Below are positions 5,843 to 7,752 of a stretch of DNA of 7,752 bases, in pieces. Position 1 is the first letter of the stretch, and each line of letters opens with the position of its first letter. The position numbers were made by a program, and so were the translations under genes. This DNA comes from Pseudomonadota bacterium (GTDB taxonomy: Bacteria > Pseudomonadota > Alphaproteobacteria > Acetobacterales > Acetobacteraceae): assembly GCA_021826565.1 (NCBI GenBank), contig JAKAZJ010000073.1, forward strand, positions 1 through 7,752. Reading direction: 5' to 3'. The notes under the pieces were generated by a model. The model saw only the letters and a list, made by a program, of their open reading frames with translations, ran no database searches and had not been told where the DNA came from.

Positions 5843-6258
5843 CACGCGTCTCCCATCCGCTGCACAATCCGGGTGCGGATCGGCAGCTTTGCCGCCCCCA
5901 GGGTCAGCGCGTCGCGTGCGATATCGCCCGTCACGCCGTCCAGCTCGAACATGATCCGCCCGGGCGCCACGCGCGCCACCCAGAACTCGGGCGTGCCCTT
6001 GCCGGAACCCATGCGGACTTCGGCCGGTTTGCGCGATACCGGCACGTCCGGGAAAATGCGGATCCACACCCGCCCGGTGCGCTTCATCGCGCGCGTGATG
6101 GCGCGTCGCGCCGCCTCGATCTGGCGCGCGGTGATACGCTCGGGCTCCAGCGCCTTCAGGCCGAAGGTGCCGAAATTGAGCGTGGTCCCACCCTTGGCGT
6201 TGCCGTGAATACGGCCCTTGTGCGCCTTGCGGAACTTGGTGCGCTTCGGTTGCAGCAT
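5842..6258 (-). CDS. rplP: 50S ribosomal protein L16
   Basis: This 138-residue protein begins [16 protein letters not shown], the standard L16 N-terminus, and carries the L16 signatures RIHGNAKGG (16-24) and [13 protein letters not shown] (59-71). It also has [12 protein letters not shown] (77-88), which contains the conserved Arg82; the equivalent residue is hydroxylated in E. coli L16. L16 is essential for 50S assembly and positions the A-site tRNA near the peptidyl transferase centre. The gene follows rpsC after an 18-nt spacer with only a weak purine-rich ribosome binding site (GGGACGG). Its TGA stop shares its last base with the rpmC start (TGATG), the usual coupled arrangement of this pair. 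Confidence 0.98.
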   Translation of the reverse strand: MLQPKRTKFRKAHKGRIHGNAKGGTTLNFGTFGLKALEPERITARQIEAARRAITRAMKRTGRVWIRIFPDVPVSRKPAEVRMGSGKGTPEFWVARVAPGRIMFELDGVTGDIARDALTLGAAKLPIRTRIVQRMGDA

Positions 6259-6276
6259 CGGTCTTTACCGTCCCAT

Positions 6277-6954
6277 TTACCGCTGCGGAGCCTGCTCGGC
6301 GGCGCGGCGATCCTGCGCCGTCGGATCGTTCGTCATAATCTCGCCCTTGAAGATCCACACTTTCACGCCGCAGGTGCCGTAGGTGGTCTTCGCGGTCGCC
6401 TGGCCGTAATCGACATCGGCCCGCAGCGTGTGCAGCGGCACCCGACCCTCGCGGTACCATTCCACCCGCGCGATCTCGGCCCCGCCCAGGCGCCCGCCGC
6501 AATTGATGCGGATGCCCTGCGCGCCCAGACGCATCGCCGACTGCACCGCCCGCTTCATCGCGCGGCGGAACGCCACCCGGCGCTCCAGCTGCTGGGCGAT
6601 GTTTTCCGCGACCAGCACCGCGTCGATCTCGGGCTTGCGGATCTCGACGATGTTCAGCGTCACCTCGGATTTGGACATCTGACCGAGGGTCTTCTTCAAC
6701 ACCTCGATGTCCTGGCCCTTTTTGCCGATCACCACACCCGGCCGCGCGGCATAGATGGTCACGCGCGGCTTCTTCGCCGGACGCTCGATCACCACCCGCG
6801 ACACGCCGGCGCCACGCAGCTTCTCGCGCAGATGGGCGCGCAATTTCAGGTCCTGATGCAGCAGCGCCGCATAATCATGACCTGCATACCAGCGCGAATC
6901 CCAGGTGCGGTTGATGCCGAGCCGCAGCCCGATCGGGTTGACCTTATGACCCAT
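6277..6954 (-). CDS. rpsC: 30S ribosomal protein S3
   Basis: This 225-residue S3 starts with the invariant [14 protein letters not shown]. It has a type 2 KH RNA-binding domain at about residues 39-107, with the GxxG loop visible as IGKKG (76-80), followed by the C-terminal S3 domain with [20 protein letters not shown] (130-149) and [14 protein letters not shown] (192-205). S3 lies at the mRNA entry site on the 30S head, works with S4 and S5 in mRNA unwinding, and contacts S10 and S14. After the conserved WIFKGE it has a short polar tail ([20 protein letters not shown]), ordinary for alphaproteobacteria. The ATG overlaps the rplV stop by one base; an 18-nt spacer precedes rplP. Confidence 0.98.
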   Translation of the reverse strand: MGHKVNPIGLRLGINRTWDSRWYAGHDYAALLHQDLKLRAHLREKLRGAGVSRVVIERPAKKPRVTIYAARPGVVIGKKGQDIEVLKKTLGQMSKSEVTLNIVEIRKPEIDAVLVAENIAQQLERRVAFRRAMKRAVQSAMRLGAQGIRINCGGRLGGAEIARVEWYREGRVPLHTLRADVDYGQATAKTTYGTCGVKVWIFKGEIMTNDPTAQDRRAAEQAPQR

Positions 6955-7364
6955 TACGCGGCCTCCTGCTCGGGCGCTGCCGGTGCTTCGTCCTGCGCCC
7001 GCTCAGCCACGACGATCTTCAGATTGCTGAACCATTTCTCGATCTGCGACGAACGCCCGCGGCCACGCGCCATGAACCGGCGCATGACGACCGCGCGCCC
7101 GACCTCGGCGCGGCTGACCACCAGACGATCGACGTCCAGGTGATGGTTGTTCTCGGCATTGGCGATCGCGCTTTCCAGCGCCTTCTTCACCGCGCCGGCG
7201 ATGCGCCGCTTGCTGAACCCCAGCACGTTCAGCGCCTTGCCCGCCGGCTGGTTGCGGATCATCCCCGCCACCAGATTCAGCTTGCGCGGCGAGACCCGCA
7301 GGTTGTTCACAATCGCCTGCGCCTCAGTGTCGGGCAGGCTGCGCGGATGCTTGGGCTTGCTCAT
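6954..7364 (-). CDS. rplV: 50S ribosomal protein L22
   Basis: This 136-residue L22 is longer than the roughly 110 residues of E. coli. The core is recognised by [17 protein letters not shown] (residues 21-37), the central [13 protein letters not shown] segment (62-74) and the long beta-hairpin region around [20 protein letters not shown] (92-111), which lines the polypeptide exit tunnel in characterised ribosomes. The extra length is an N-terminal [11 protein letters not shown] segment and an acidic, Ala-rich C-terminal tail ([17 protein letters not shown]). Both are common in alphaproteobacterial L22. No strong Shine-Dalgarno precedes the ATG, which is 2 nt after the rpsS stop, so initiation probably depends on coupling to rpsS. 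Its TAA stop shares one base with the rpsC start (TAATG). Confidence 0.97.
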   Translation of the reverse strand: MSKPKHPRSLPDTEAQAIVNNLRVSPRKLNLVAGMIRNQPAGKALNVLGFSKRRIAGAVKKALESAIANAENNHHLDVDRLVVSRAEVGRAVVMRRFMARGRGRSSQIEKWFSNLKIVVAERAQDEAPAAPEQEAA

Positions 7365-7366
7365 GG

Positions 7367-7645
7367 TTACGCCCGCTTCGCTTTCTTGTCGCCGGAATGG
7401 CCGGTGAAGGTGCGCGTCGGCGAGAACTCGCCGAATTTGTGCCCCACCATGTTTTCATTGACCTGCACGGGCAGGAACTTGCGCCCGTTATAGACGCCGA
7501 ATGTCAGCCCGACGAATTGCGGCAGGATGGTCGAACGACGCGACCAGATGCGAATGATCTCGTTGCGGCCCGAGCTGCGCGCCGCATCGGCCTTGTTCAG
7601 CAGATACCCGTCCACGAACGGGCCCTTCCAGACGGAACGTGCCAT
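7367..7645 (-). CDS. rpsS: 30S ribosomal protein S19
   Basis: This 92-residue protein has the usual S19 length. It starts [16 protein letters not shown], typical of the family, and the S19 signature lies at residues 69-90 ([20 protein letters not shown]). S19 sits in the head of the 30S subunit, forms a complex with S13 and contacts the A-site finger region of the 50S. The 15-nt spacer after rplB contains GAGGGG about 9 nt before the ATG as a ribosome binding site. The stop codon is TAA, and rplV starts after only 2 nt, so the two are probably translationally coupled. No unusual residues were seen. Confidence 0.98.
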   Translation of the reverse strand: MARSVWKGPFVDGYLLNKADAARSSGRNEIIRIWSRRSTILPQFVGLTFGVYNGRKFLPVQVNENMVGHKFGEFSPTRTFTGHSGDKKAKRA

Positions 7646-7660
7646 CCTACTTGCCCCTCG

Positions 7661-7752
7661 TCACTTGCCGGTCTTGCGGCGGCGGATAATCAGATCGTCG
7701 GTGCGCTTGTTGCCGCGCGTCTTGTAGCCCTTGGTCGGCTTGCCCCACGGCG
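7661..7752 (-). CDS. rplB: 50S ribosomal protein L2, C-terminal end (partial)
   Basis: Only the last 29 codons and the TGA stop are present; the 5' part lies beyond the window edge. The visible peptide begins PWGKPTKGYKTR and ends IIRRRKTGK. This is the conserved, basic C-terminal tail of L2 (family members read roughly PWGKPTKGYKTRxNK...RRRK). L2 binds 23S rRNA near the peptidyl transferase centre and is needed for subunit association. The next gene, rpsS, starts 15 nt downstream, as expected in the S10 operon (rplB-rpsS-rplV). The call rests on the tail motif plus position, which together are nearly unambiguous. Confidence 0.96.
   Translation of the reverse strand, partial: PWGKPTKGYKTRGNKRTDDLIIRRRKTGK

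Noticed and set aside
5843..6502. Upstream in-frame extension of L29 to about 293 residues.
   Set aside because: The added part is an out-of-frame reading of rplP and rpsC. L29 family length and the TGATG junction fix the start at 5842.
6205..7143. A 312-codon open frame on the plus strand.
   Set aside because: Antisense shadow of rpsC and rplV with a composition typical of such artefacts; no family motif.
1..7752. A hidden accessory, defence or mobile system inserted in the cluster.
   Set aside because: Every stretch is accounted for by canonical ribosomal protein genes or secY in the standard order. The largest gap is 54 nt, and I saw no tRNA, transposase, integrase or attachment-site repeats.

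Overview
The window is one continuous piece of the conserved S10-spc ribosomal protein gene cluster. Every gene is on the minus strand, so transcription runs from base 7752 towards base 1. In transcription order it holds the 3' end of rplB (L2), then rpsS, rplV, rpsC, rplP, rpmC and rpsQ (distal part of the S10 operon), then rplN, rplX, rplE, rpsN, rpsH, rplF, rplR, rpsE, rpmD, rplO and the first two thirds of secY (spc operon). That is 16 complete genes and two cut by the window edges. The order is the standard bacterial one, with no insertion, loss or rearrangement.

The DNA is very GC-rich with a strong GC bias at third codon positions. The proteins are alphaproteobacterial in style: L22 with an acidic, Ala-rich C-terminal tail, S5 with a charged Arg/Asp N-terminus, L15 with an Ala-rich end, and the long zinc-free form of S14. 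My best guess is Rhodospirillales, perhaps Acetobacteraceae; this comes from recall of family sequences, not a search.

Packing is tight. Neighbours overlap (1, 4 or 8 nt) or are separated by 1 to 28 nt, except for a 54-nt gap between rplE and rpsN. There is no room for an internal promoter or intrinsic terminator that I can recognise, and no intergenic stretch over 300 bases. The genes probably lie on one long transcript and are translationally coupled. Their products assemble into the 30S (S3, S5, S8, S14, S17, S19) and 50S (L2, L5, L6, L14, L15, L16, L18, L22, L24, L29, L30) subunits; SecY is the membrane protein-export channel.

I found no novel system. The one clear departure from the family norm is L5 (rplE), which carries an N-terminal extension of about 78 residues. 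It is rich in Gly, Ala and Lys and contains a degenerate AKGG tandem repeat. Lesser points are a bulged hairpin in the 54-nt gap after rplE, a perfect 9-bp inverted repeat inside the 5' end of rpsE, and a start-site ambiguity in rpmD. Several long plus-strand reading frames, up to 705 codons, are antisense artefacts of the base composition.
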